Shown here piece after piece: positions 1 through 7,799 of a stretch of DNA of 37,785 nucleotides. The translations under genes were made by a program, and so were the position numbers. How positions within the stretch are numbered: the first letter of the stretch is position 1; every line of letters begins with the position of its first letter. The notes beneath the pieces were generated by a model. The model ran no database searches. It was not told the DNA's origin and saw only the letters and a program-made list of their open reading frames with translations. This DNA is from JALEFZ01 sp039817415 (GTDB lineage: Bacteria > Bacteroidota > Bacteroidia > J057), in NCBI GenBank assembly GCA_039817415.1, contig JBCBVV010000061.1, positions 1-37,785 on the forward strand, read 5' to 3'.

Positions 1-3000
1 TCAGTAGAAGTTTCTCCATTTCCAAATTGCCATTCGTAGCTATCTACTTCCACTCCAATGGCTTCGAAATTCACCTCGCCATTTACCCCTAAGGTCCAAT
101 TCACATCTGCACTAGGACCTGTACGAACTTGTAGCGCTACACTGTCCTGCGCTACAATCCCAAAGGAATCGGTCATGGTAACCACATACCAACCACTTTG
201 ATCCAAGCTGTCGCTGATACTGAGATCCAGGGTATTCAACAACTCATTTCCACTTGACCATTGATAAGAATAAGGTGGCATCCCTTCCACCTGAACAAAG
301 GCTGTTACCTCCTGACCTTGACAATAGATCGCAGATGGATCTATCGGTAGGGCAATCTCAGGCTGGACATAGATGGTGTTGATGACATCATTCGTTATGA
401 TGGGAGCATTGAAGTCGAAGAAAATACCTGCTCGGTTGATGATTTGAGTGCCAGGAAGCAAAGGCCGTTTATGCTCGATCGTAAAAATGACCATGCCCTG
501 AGACCCCAAAGGGTCTGTAGCTGAATCTGGCAGATAAATATTCCTAAACAGGAATTCCAACACAGGTCCTGGTTTTATAGACAATTCGTAATCATCTGTT
601 GAGGCAACAGCTTCCAGGGTAGTGATATCCAATAAATCAGATAAGGTATCACGCAACAAAACATTGATAGCAGGTGCGGTTCCTACATTTTGAAAGTTGA
701 TCGCATAGGTATGGACACTATCTTCATCCTTGATCAAACCAAGCTCTTTATTGGGGAGTCCTTCTGGCTGGACAACTTTGTTATTGGGATCATAAGAGCC
801 TGAGATCGTTCCTGTGTAGGAAAAAATATTATTTGTTGTATCGACATCTCCAACTAAGGGAAGCACGATTGTCCTATTACTATATCCTCCACCAAGGGGA
901 AGGGTAGAATCGGGTACAAATTCGACTCTAAACATTTCAATTCTGTAAGGCTGAAGGTTGGCAAGATCCCAGGTAGTCGTATGGAGAAGGGTATCATGTG
1001 TAATGGGAGCAGGAATGATATTCTGGACCTCAAATTGAGAGTCATAATAATAGACGACATTTCCGAACATGGGGAAATTCCCCTTATTTCTTACACAAAT
1101 TCGCTGCTGATAGGGGAAGCCAGGAGAAATCCGCATCCCATAAGGCAGTACTTCTAGGTCTTGAATAGGCACTCTATACCAAGGAAAATCATTTCCACTG
1201 GTATCTACGCCTCCGAAGGGGAAATAAAATGTATCTGGATTCATGGCACACGAAACGACCGTGTCCGGAGTGTAGGCTGTAATTACCTGAACACCTGTAT
1301 CCAAGGTAAGAGTATAGTCGCCAAGACTATCCGTCAAAACACCAAAACCAGAATCCGAAAGTATGAGAATATTAGAGGTACCCAATTCATTGGTATCCTG
1401 CACACAGTTTTGGTTATCATCAAAATAAACACGACCACTGATATAAATTTTGCAGGAATCCTCTTCTTCCAAAATAAGACTCTCATTTTTCAAACATCCC
1501 AAAGCGTCTTTTACCACGACTGAGTATCCACCAGGGGCTAAGCTATTTACAGTAGAAGTTGTAGGTCCATGGCTCCATAAGTAGGTGTAAGGAGTTTGAC
1601 CTCCAGAAGGGGTGAGAGATATACTGCCATCTGCCATTCCACAACTTGCCTCTGTCATAGTAATGGCATTTTGGATATTCCCTGCCTCCACGATAAAGGA
1701 TCTTTCTGCCTGAAAATTATTAGGTCCATTGACAATAACACGGTATACACCTGGCCCAATATTGATCAAATCTTCTGTAGTGGCGCCATTACTCCAAGAA
1801 TAGGTAAATGGCCCTCCTACTGGATTGACACTAAGGTCTATACTTCCTGTAGGTAATTGGCAATCGCTATTTACAATGACTGCTTCCAAGGCAAAGGGCA
1901 CTACCTCAAATTCAATAGGTACATAGGAAGTAACAGGGATAGGACAACCATTGTCTGCCACTCTTGGACCTGCATAAAAGCCAGTCCCACTAAAGGTTGT
2001 GGTAGGTGTCCATTGAACCAAAATTTGGAGAGGGTTAACACCAGAAGTCGTAATGGCCGTATTGGGTACACGACTTAAAAAATCCTCTGTCAACCTTAAG
2101 GAATCACCAGGATCATCCGAAAACGTCATGCTAAAGTAAGTCGTCACCCCTTCATAAGCTCTAATATGATAGGGTCCTAAGGCTTGCCCACCACTGATCA
2201 TCTGGATGGGGGTAGGATCAGGAGCCTCGTTATTGGCACAATCAATTCCTACAACTTGAAAATCAATCCTGGATTTCCCTAGGTAAATTCCATCTCTATA
2301 TTCATAGACTGCTACTGCCATAACAGCTGTTTCCGAAGAGGAATTGTTTCCAATAACTGTTAAGCCCCCATGATTAGGATCAAGGGATACATCCCAATTG
2401 GGGCCCATAGGCTGTAGTAAAGAATAACCTGTATTGAAGGCCAAGGGAGTATTTCCATTCCCAAGAGGTTGTTCAAAAACATACACGAGCGAGTCCCCAT
2501 CAGGATCAAAGGCTGTGAGATCTACAACTACCGTATCTGAGTTACAGACATAAATCTGTGGGTCATATAAAAACTGAGGAGATGAATTGCTACATCCGCT
2601 ACTATCTAATTTGATCTTCACTTCATTATAAAAGCTACTTCCATTACCATTCAAATTTGTAATCCCTCCATTTCGACAGCAATTGGAAAAGCTAAACGTA
2701 GCTTCATTACAAGAACCAGTTGTAAAGACATAGTCTCTAGTATGAGTCAATTCCGCATAGCCCTTTATATTCCAAGAATTACCTGTTTGACAACTGTTAA
2801 TAAGGCCCGGACAAAGCAGTGTAACATCTGTCCAACTGATAAAATTCCAGGAAGCCAACGGAGTAGCAGCCCCTCCACAGCCAACTGAATTAAACTCGAC
2901 GGTATTTATTCCATTTACAGGAGGAATATTGCCACTTCCTAAGGGTACATAAGGAGCTGATAAAGAGCCACTACAATCCCAGTATTGAGTGAGCTTAAAT

Positions 3001-3122
3001 CGGTAGATATTCCCACCAACACATTCATAGGAGACCCTGTCCCCAACGATATGTGATGCCAGAAGAGAGGTGCCCATAAATAATAGAGCAAATAAGCCTA
3101 TTAGACGTAAATGTTGTTTCAT
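1..3122 (-). CDS. Giant secreted adhesin with SprB-type repeats, N-terminal part (cut by window edge)
   Basis: The reading frame is open from an ATG at 3122 to the left edge (1,040 codons, no stop), so the C-terminus, where a type IX sorting domain would be expected, is missing. Residues 1-22 form a signal peptide ending LLAS, followed by SHIVGD and YECVGGNIY, the usual start of Bacteroidota surface adhesins. Two SprB-like repeats lie at about 414-474 and 489-531, each with a SWSNG or LWSHG turn and a PGVYRV or PGGYSV end. An SdrD-B-like or carboxypeptidase-regulatory-like fold follows at about 556-620 (GRVYFDDNQNC). The conserved Bacteroidota domain that starts SYDPNNK and ends FFDFNAPIITN covers about 772-919. 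Ig/PKD-like sequence (YEWQFGNGE) reaches the edge. By family it is exported by type IX secretion and acts at the cell surface in adhesion or gliding. That role is inferred; the domain order is read from my own translation. Confidence 0.85.
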   Translation of the reverse strand, partial: MKQHLRLIGLFALLFMGTSLLASHIVGDRVSYECVGGNIYRFKLTQYWDCSGSLSAPYVPLGSGNIPPVNGINTVEFNSVGCGGAATPLASWNFISWTDVTLLCPGLINSCQTGNSWNIKGYAELTHTRDYVFTTGSCNEATFSFSNCCRNGGITNLNGNGSSFYNEVKIKLDSSGCSNSSPQFLYDPQIYVCNSDTVVVDLTAFDPDGDSLVYVFEQPLGNGNTPLAFNTGYSLLQPMGPNWDVSLDPNHGGLTVIGNNSSSETAVMAVAVYEYRDGIYLGKSRIDFQVVGIDCANNEAPDPTPIQMISGGQALGPYHIRAYEGVTTYFSMTFSDDPGDSLRLTEDFLSRVPNTAITTSGVNPLQILVQWTPTTTFSGTGFYAGPRVADNGCPIPVTSYVPIEFEVVPFALEAVIVNSDCQLPTGSIDLSVNPVGGPFTYSWSNGATTEDLINIGPGVYRVIVNGPNNFQAERSFIVEAGNIQNAITMTEASCGMADGSISLTPSGGQTPYTYLWSHGPTTSTVNSLAPGGYSVVVKDALGCLKNESLILEEEDSCKIYISGRVYFDDNQNCVQDTNELGTSNILILSDSGFGVLTDSLGDYTLTLDTGVQVITAYTPDTVVSCAMNPDTFYFPFGGVDTSGNDFPWYRVPIQDLEVLPYGMRISPGFPYQQRICVRNKGNFPMFGNVVYYYDSQFEVQNIIPAPITHDTLLHTTTWDLANLQPYRIEMFRVEFVPDSTLPLGGGYSNRTIVLPLVGDVDTTNNIFSYTGTISGSYDPNNKVVQPEGLPNKELGLIKDEDSVHTYAINFQNVGTAPAINVLLRDTLSDLLDITTLEAVASTDDYELSIKPGPVLEFLFRNIYLPDSATDPLGSQGMVIFTIEHKRPLLPGTQIINRAGIFFDFNAPIITNDVINTIYVQPEIALPIDPSAIYCQGQEVTAFVQVEGMPPYSYQWSSGNELLNTLDLSISDSLDQSGWYVVTMTDSFGIVAQDSVALQVRTGPSADVNWTLGVNGEVNFEAIGVEVDSYEWQFGNGETST

Positions 3123-3194
3123 GGATAGTTAGTTTGGTCATAAAATGATACAGAGTATGGGTTGGATACTCGATGATATCCAGGCACTATTCAA

Positions 3195-3587
3195 TCAAGA
3201 TTTTTGATGAATGATAAGTCCATTTTCAGGCAGAATGGACAATAAATATGGGTCAGGCGAGCGGTCTTCAAGCCCAATTAAAGCTTGGTGATGATCTATA
3301 AAAGAAGAGATGTACTCCTTTTGTGTATCATCTGACCTATAAAATTCAATATCGGTATTTTTCCAGTTTTCAGCCCAATTTTTCAACAGAAAATCGAAAG
3401 TGAGCTGTAAGCCAACATTTTGATGTGATGTCGATTGATAGAAAGGGAGGGACGCTTGACTCCAGCAGCCATATTGAGCGTAAAAAAGGGGCATAAGGAG
3501 TGTTTTCCCAAGGATATGGGAAGCATGGAGAGGAAAGCTAAAAAACAGAAGGGCCATTGACCCCAACAGGTGTAGATTTTTTCTCAT
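3195..3587 (-). CDS. Small secreted protein of unknown function (possible adhesin remnant)
   Basis: An ORF of 130 codons. I start it at the ATG at 3587 rather than 16 codons upstream, because a clean signal peptide begins there (MRKNLHLLGSMALLFF, cleaved near HAS/HILG). This N-terminus closely parallels that of the giant adhesin just downstream (MKQHLRLIGLFALLFM, then LLAS/HIVG). After the cleavage site the resemblance stops. The rest is a short, mostly soluble sequence with two cysteines at most and no motif I recognise. It ends 72 bp before the adhesin start on the same strand. It could be a genuine small exported protein, or the 5' remnant of a duplicated adhesin gene that lost its body. 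No promoter is evident. Confidence 0.5.
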   Translation of the reverse strand: MRKNLHLLGSMALLFFSFPLHASHILGKTLLMPLFYAQYGCWSQASLPFYQSTSHQNVGLQLTFDFLLKNWAENWKNTDIEFYRSDDTQKEYISSFIDHHQALIGLEDRSPDPYLLSILPENGLIIHQKS

Positions 3588-3784
3588 GGGAGTAGTGCTA
3601 TACGTTAGGAGAAAAAAAAATCTATACCATGTCAAAAAGCTTGTTGTAAGGAAAAAGGGGAAGAGGATGGCTGTCGATATTAACCAAACTTAAACCACAT
3701 TTGATTCTATGGTAAATTCGGCCAACGAATCGGCATCCTTTTCATATATTAGAGTAATAAGTCCACACCAACCCTAAGCTTAAG

Positions 3785-4777
3785 ATGAAAAGAATTGCAT
3801 TTTTCTGTCTGCTAGTATTGCTATCCTCCGCAATATTAGCACAGAGTCCCCTCTTCGAAAGCGATGAAATACTCGAATTTACCCTAACTGCCAACTTTGA
3901 TAAGTTTGTAGCTGACAGGAGCTTAAAGGCAGAATATTATCCTGCCCACATCACTATTTCTAACCAAGGAAAAGATGAAACAGTCAAGCTAAAAATAAAG
4001 GTTCGAGGAAGATTCAGAAGGGAAGAGAATACTTGTGATTTTCCCCCCATTCGTCTAAACTTCAAAAAGGGAGAACTCCCTCACCCCTTCGAAGGGCAAA
4101 ACAAACTCAAACTGGTTACACATTGTAAAGATGAAGAGACCATCCTGAAAGAATACTACGTCTACAAAACCTTCAACCTGTTTACGGAAAAAAGCTTTTT
4201 GACTCGTTTGGCAAAAATTACCTACGTAGATAAAAACGGCAACAGACCTACTGAAACACGCTATGCCTTCATCATCGAATCAGAAGATGACATGGCCAAG
4301 CGCAACAAAGCAACCTCCCTACCTGAAGATATCACCATCAGAAAAGAAGAGGTGAACCAACGTATGCTTGCCAGGGTTCATTTGTTTAACTACATGATTG
4401 CCAATTTCGACTTCAATGTTACTGTCAGACAAAACATGAAGGTCATCACAAATGGGAAAGGGAAACCGATTGCCATTCCATATGACTTTGACTGGGCGGG
4501 AATCGTTGCTGCCCCATATACACTGGAGAAGGGAGACAAAAAGCATCCCTATTTTGCAAGAAGGAAATTTAAGAAGCTATGCCTCCCGGAGGATGAATGG
4601 ACACTATTGATCAATGAATTCAATGACAAGAGAGAGGCGATTTTCGAACTCTACGAAACTTCTACTTTATTGAGCGAAGACTCGAAGAAAGAGACCATCA
4701 AGCTCTACAAGAATTTCTACAAGCATATAAATCGCAAGAAAACCATTGCGGATGTCTTGAGAAAACGATGCAATTGA
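3785..4777 (+). CDS. Secreted protein with CotH-like features
   Basis: 330 residues with a signal peptide of about 19 residues ending ILAQ, so it acts in the periplasm or outside. The body recalls the CotH (spore-coat kinase-like) fold. It has a basic RGRFRR segment near 74-79 followed by PPIRLNF, a leucine-rich KNKLKL-type strand, a YYVYKTFNLF helix near 124-133, a VDKNG turn, and an N(Y)MIANFDFN helix leading to PYDFDWAG at 232-239. That last motif matches the position of the 'PYDFD' metal-binding motif in CotH proteins. A hairpin terminator follows at 4824-4850, so it is probably a single-gene unit. Kinase activity is not shown, and the resemblance is from motif layout only. It may instead belong to an uncharacterised Bacteroidota family. 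Confidence 0.7.
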   Translation: MKRIAFFCLLVLLSSAILAQSPLFESDEILEFTLTANFDKFVADRSLKAEYYPAHITISNQGKDETVKLKIKVRGRFRREENTCDFPPIRLNFKKGELPHPFEGQNKLKLVTHCKDEETILKEYYVYKTFNLFTEKSFLTRLAKITYVDKNGNRPTETRYAFIIESEDDMAKRNKATSLPEDITIRKEEVNQRMLARVHLFNYMIANFDFNVTVRQNMKVITNGKGKPIAIPYDFDWAGIVAAPYTLEKGDKKHPYFARRKFKKLCLPEDEWTLLINEFNDKREAIFELYETSTLLSEDSKKETIKLYKNFYKHINRKKTIADVLRKRCN

Positions 4778-4823
4778 TGCAACGTCCTTGATTCGGATTT
4801 GGTCATCTAGACAAGAGAAATGT

Positions 4824-4850
4824 AGTGGGGCAATTTGCTCCACTTTTTTT
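4824..4850 (+). terminator. Rho-independent terminator after the CotH-like gene
   Basis: AGTGGGGCAA pairs with TTGCTCCACT across a one-base centre (one G-T pair), followed by seven T. It lies 47 bp past the upstream stop codon. It also shows that the GTG at 4825 cannot be the true start of the next gene. Confidence 0.85.
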
Positions 4851-4884
4851 GTTCCATCTTTTCTTCGACCATAATTCGACTACC

Positions 4885-5550
4885 ATGACAAGAATCCTGA
4901 CCACACTTTTCCTTGTAGGGGCCTTCTCCCTTCTCCAGGCACAAAACTGTAAAAGCAGTGTGGCGACTGCCTGGGCAAACAAAAGCAGATCCGTAATCAC
5001 CATCACCAAGGCAGAGAACTGCAAAAAAGATAGACTGCATTTCCAACTGGGTGCAGCAGGGAATTATCTCTACGATTCTAATACAGAAACGGGTTTCAGC
5101 CCACAGCCAGAAAGAATTAATCCCATGGGCGAAGCCTTATTAGGCTTGAGATTTGACCACAAAGGTAGACGAGCCAATGTAATTGGTGCATTTGCGAATG
5201 CTGGCTACCAATCTGCCGAATCTGTAGCCATTCTTCTTCAGGAACAAGGAGATACAAGGGAAATCGACCCTATGGCAACATCAAATCGATTCTATGAGTT
5301 GGAAGGTGGACTTCTCTTTAGAGAATGGTTTAGAATCAGCGGTGGTGTAGGAACTCAGGAGTTTACCACCATGAGTGGAGAAGCTGTTCAACTAGATTAT
5401 TTTAAGGTAACCACAGGACTTAGTATTCGATTGACCAGATCTATCAAGTGGAATACCAATGCGTCATTCTTATTTACTGAAGGTGCCAATACCTACACCT
5501 TCCGTCCTTCAACTGGTTTGGCTTTCCGATTCAACTTCCTTAAGGCATAA
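4885..5550 (+). CDS. Outer-membrane beta-barrel-like protein, unknown role
   Basis: The frame stays open upstream to a GTG at 4825, but that lies in the preceding terminator. The ATG at 4885 gives a good signal peptide (MTRILTTLFLVGAFSLLQAQ, cleaved before N21), so the product is 221 residues. The mature protein has alternating polar and hydrophobic stretches rich in Gly and aromatics. It ends in a strand (TGLAFRFNFLKA) whose penultimate aromatics resemble the C-terminal strand of small barrels. Repeated amphipathic strands such as HFQLGAAGNYLYD and EGGLLFREWFRISGGVG support an 8- to 10-strand barrel in the outer membrane. I recognise no specific family. It has its own terminator at 5578-5609. 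Confidence 0.75.
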   Translation: MTRILTTLFLVGAFSLLQAQNCKSSVATAWANKSRSVITITKAENCKKDRLHFQLGAAGNYLYDSNTETGFSPQPERINPMGEALLGLRFDHKGRRANVIGAFANAGYQSAESVAILLQEQGDTREIDPMATSNRFYELEGGLLFREWFRISGGVGTQEFTTMSGEAVQLDYFKVTTGLSIRLTRSIKWNTNASFLFTEGANTYTFRPSTGLAFRFNFLKA

Positions 5551-5577
5551 ACCCAATCCCCATTTTTAGTATACTCG

Positions 5578-5609
5578 GTGCTTCAGGAAATTCCTGGGGC
5601 ACTTTTTTT
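5578..5609 (+). terminator. Rho-independent terminator
   Basis: The stem is GTGC..CAGG / CCTG..GCAC around an AAATT loop, then seven T. It follows the barrel-like gene and sits just before the convergent deacylase gene ends. The minus strand has no T-run, so I assign it to the plus strand only. Confidence 0.85.
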
Positions 5610-5619
5610 GTACTCCGAT

Positions 5620-6525
5620 TTATGTTCCGTATACATCAGCCGCAATCCGAAAAGTATTGCTATGTGCCTCTACGGTATCTGATAGTTTACTAGAATAGCC
5701 CCCACCAATACAAACTGCTAGAGGAATTTCCATTTCGGCCATGGTTTCAATGACCAGGGCATCCCGCTTTTTACAGCCTTCTCTGCTAAGAGAGAGCTTC
5801 CCTAGAGAATCCGTTTCGAGTACATCTACACCCGATTGATAGAAAACAAAATCAGGTTTTACCTTTTTGATGAGACGGGGAAGTTGGTCATCCAGAATGT
5901 TGAGGTATTCGTCATCCTGCATTCCAGTCGCCAAGTCAATGTCTATATCAGACTTCTCTTTCTTCAGGGGATAGTTTTTTTCGCCATGCATGGAAAAGGT
6001 GAATACCCTTTCTTCGTCCTCAAAAATTTTGGCCGTACCATTCCCTTGATGGACATCCAAATCAACGATCAGAATTTGCTTGGCCAAATTATTCTCCAGT
6101 AAGTACTTGGAACCAATTGCGAGGTCATTCAGGATGCAGAACCCCTCGCCATGTCCTGAATAGGCATGGTGAGTCCCTCCAGCGATGTTCATGCCAATAC
6201 CAGAGCTAGCAGCTTGAATAGCCGCGCTGAGTGTACCCTGGGTGGAGCGTTGAGATCGTTCCACCAATTGAGGGGACTGTGGGAAACCAATCTTCCGAAG
6301 GGCCCTTTCGTCTAGCTTCAGTTCTCTGATGGATTCCCAATAATATCTTTCGTGAATTCTAAGAATAGCTTCCTCAGCTACACGGTGGGATTCCTCTAAA
6401 TGATGCTCGGACAGGGTTCCTTCGTACAACAATTGCTCCCTTACCAACCTATACTTTTCGATGGGAAACCTATGCCCCTCGGGTAAGGTGGGTACAAATC
6501 TATCCGAATGAAAAACTTTTAGCAT
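5620..6525 (-). CDS. Histone deacetylase family protein (zinc-dependent deacylase)
   Basis: 301 residues, the usual length for a bacterial class I/II HDAC-fold enzyme (AcuC and acetylpolyamine amidohydrolase relatives). Motifs run in family order: GGTHHA with the catalytic His pair at 119-120, DLDVHQGNG supplying zinc ligands D157 and H159, the third ligand D239 in VDVLETDSLG, and the catalytic tyrosine Y277 in IGGGY. All key residues are present, so it should be an active cytoplasmic amidohydrolase removing acyl groups from lysine, polyamine or a related amide. The natural substrate cannot be read from the sequence. It is transcribed alone, divergently from the DUF2937 gene, with a perfect inverted repeat (6558-6583) in the shared upstream region. 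Confidence 0.92.
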   Translation of the reverse strand: MLKVFHSDRFVPTLPEGHRFPIEKYRLVREQLLYEGTLSEHHLEESHRVAEEAILRIHERYYWESIRELKLDERALRKIGFPQSPQLVERSQRSTQGTLSAAIQAASSGIGMNIAGGTHHAYSGHGEGFCILNDLAIGSKYLLENNLAKQILIVDLDVHQGNGTAKIFEDEERVFTFSMHGEKNYPLKKEKSDIDIDLATGMQDDEYLNILDDQLPRLIKKVKPDFVFYQSGVDVLETDSLGKLSLSREGCKKRDALVIETMAEMEIPLAVCIGGGYSSKLSDTVEAHSNTFRIAADVYGT

Positions 6526-6557
6526 AATATCTTCAATCCAGAACAGGAAGAACCACC

Positions 6558-6583
6558 AAACATATAAAAAAGTTTATATGTTT
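6558..6583. promoter_or_regulatory. Perfect 11-bp inverted repeat in divergent intergenic region
   Basis: AAACATATAAA and TTTATATGTTT flank an AAAG centre between the divergent deacylase and DUF2937 genes. It is a plausible operator or AT-rich promoter element. It is unlikely to be a terminator because no gene ends here. Confidence 0.5.
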
Positions 6584-6642
6584 TGAAGGAAAAGTGAGTT
6601 GATTTTGCGAAAAACTCTACATATTGATATAATGCCATTGAT

Positions 6643-7155
6643 ATGAGCACTTTTGGAAAATTCTTGTCAGGAATCTTTCGACTAATCGTCATGCTACTCA
6701 GCGTAGTAGCTGCTATCTGGATGATGCAATTCCCGGTATTGATGAACCAATATGAAGAGGTATTGGTCAGCGCACGGGAAACAGCCAGACCGGTTTACGA
6801 CGAGACTCAAAGACAGGCCTTTCAAGAAAATTATGCACCTGAAGCCTATCTAGAGACCTTGATGAGGAAGAGTGAACCCTCTGATAGTTTGCAAGTCGTC
6901 TACAATACGCTTAAGCATTTTCAAGCCTATGACGAGAAAGTGACTGCACTCTCTGAGGCTCCAATCTGGAAACGTCCTTGGGTGTTTTGGAATATCTCAG
7001 ACAAGACGACAAGAGAGGCCATTGATTTCAAGCCTCAACTGCTGCTTGATACAGAAGGTATCACCTATGGTGTCATAGGCGTATTGCTATTATCTATTGT
7101 CCTATTTTTACTTGCCTGGCCCTTGAGAAAATGGAGAAAAAAGAATGCCAGCTAA
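6643..7155 (+). CDS. DUF2937 family membrane protein
   Basis: 170 residues with an N-terminal membrane helix (about 8-32), a soluble helical middle, and a C-terminal membrane helix (about 141-161) followed by a basic tail (RKWRKK). The layout matches DUF2937: a QYEEVL-type helix, a segment like APIWKRPWVFW, then FKPQL(L)LDTEG before the last helix. Family function is unknown. The stop overlaps the start of the VanZ-like gene by 11 bp, so the two are very likely co-translated and may act together at the inner membrane. Confidence 0.8.
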   Translation: MSTFGKFLSGIFRLIVMLLSVVAAIWMMQFPVLMNQYEEVLVSARETARPVYDETQRQAFQENYAPEAYLETLMRKSEPSDSLQVVYNTLKHFQAYDEKVTALSEAPIWKRPWVFWNISDKTTREAIDFKPQLLLDTEGITYGVIGVLLLSIVLFLLAWPLRKWRKKNAS

Positions 7156-7648
7156 CAAAAGTAATACTCAGACATTCAAGCTCAACCTGACCCGTCCTCA
7201 TCGCAAGGAACTTCTCCTCAGATGGCTACCTCTCCTCATTTGGATGTTGACCATTTTCATTTTATCAGATCAGGATAAAGATGAAACGGGCAAAACGAGT
7301 GGCTTTGTCATGTGGTTGATTTCCTTCCTTCCACTAAATCCCGAATTTGTAGAACAAGATGCCTTCAAAATATTTGTTCGTAAGGCAGCCCATTGCACAG
7401 AATATTTCATTTTATCCATGTTAATGTTCCGCCTTCTTTGGTGGTACATGGAAAGAAGATCAGCCTATATTTGGGCCATCATTTTGAGCTCTATTTACGC
7501 CATGACTGATGAGTTTCATCAGCAATTTGTTCCTGGAAGGGGAGCGAGTATCATGGATGTGGGCATAGATACGATGGGGGCAGGATTAGGCGTTTTGTTA
7601 ATCTGGGCATTGTACCAAGGAAAGAAGAAAAGGCATGGGCTTTCGTGA
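7145..7648 (+). CDS. VanZ-like family membrane protein
   Basis: 167 residues with four predicted membrane helices. Family motifs are clear: LSDQDKDETG after helix 1, the KAAHCTEYF helix with its conserved His and Glu, and TDEFHQQFVPGRGASIMDVGIDTMGAGLG, where the TDE..Q.F.pgR....D...n..G pattern defines VanZ-like proteins. The prototype VanZ gives low-level teicoplanin resistance in enterococci, but most members in Bacteroidota have no known role, and resistance should not be assumed. It begins inside the DUF2937 gene and ends about 150 bp before the E2 gene. Confidence 0.9.
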   Translation: MPANKSNTQTFKLNLTRPHRKELLLRWLPLLIWMLTIFILSDQDKDETGKTSGFVMWLISFLPLNPEFVEQDAFKIFVRKAAHCTEYFILSMLMFRLLWWYMERRSAYIWAIILSSIYAMTDEFHQQFVPGRGASIMDVGIDTMGAGLGVLLIWALYQGKKKRHGLS

Positions 7649-7728
7649 AACGTAACAGCCAAATCAGAGTATAAATCAAGAAGGAAAAGTATGCCTATTC
7701 TTTCCCTGTCGAATCTCGATTATTCTTT

Positions 7729-7736
7729 TATTTTTG
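7729..7736 (+). promoter_or_regulatory. Candidate -7 element for odhB
   Basis: TATTTTTG fits the Bacteroidota -7 consensus TAnnTTTG and lies 63 bp upstream of the start codon. Twenty bases upstream only a partial -33 element (CCTG) is present. Confidence 0.4.
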
Positions 7737-7799
7737 TAGGCACACATTTAGATTACATCATCCACATTTTCAAAAAAGGAACACTATAATACAGATCCT

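Noticed and set aside
4825..4884. Upstream GTG start extending the barrel-like protein by 20 residues
   Set aside because: The codons overlap the terminator of the preceding gene and would bury the signal peptide.
6605..6633. TTGCGA-N17-TATAAT, a textbook sigma-70 promoter before the DUF2937 gene
   Set aside because: The main sigma factor of Bacteroidota does not use this consensus, and TATAAT ends only 9 bases from the ATG. The same TATAAT-N9-ATG spacing precedes odhB (7785-7790), so it is more likely the AU-rich translation-start context.
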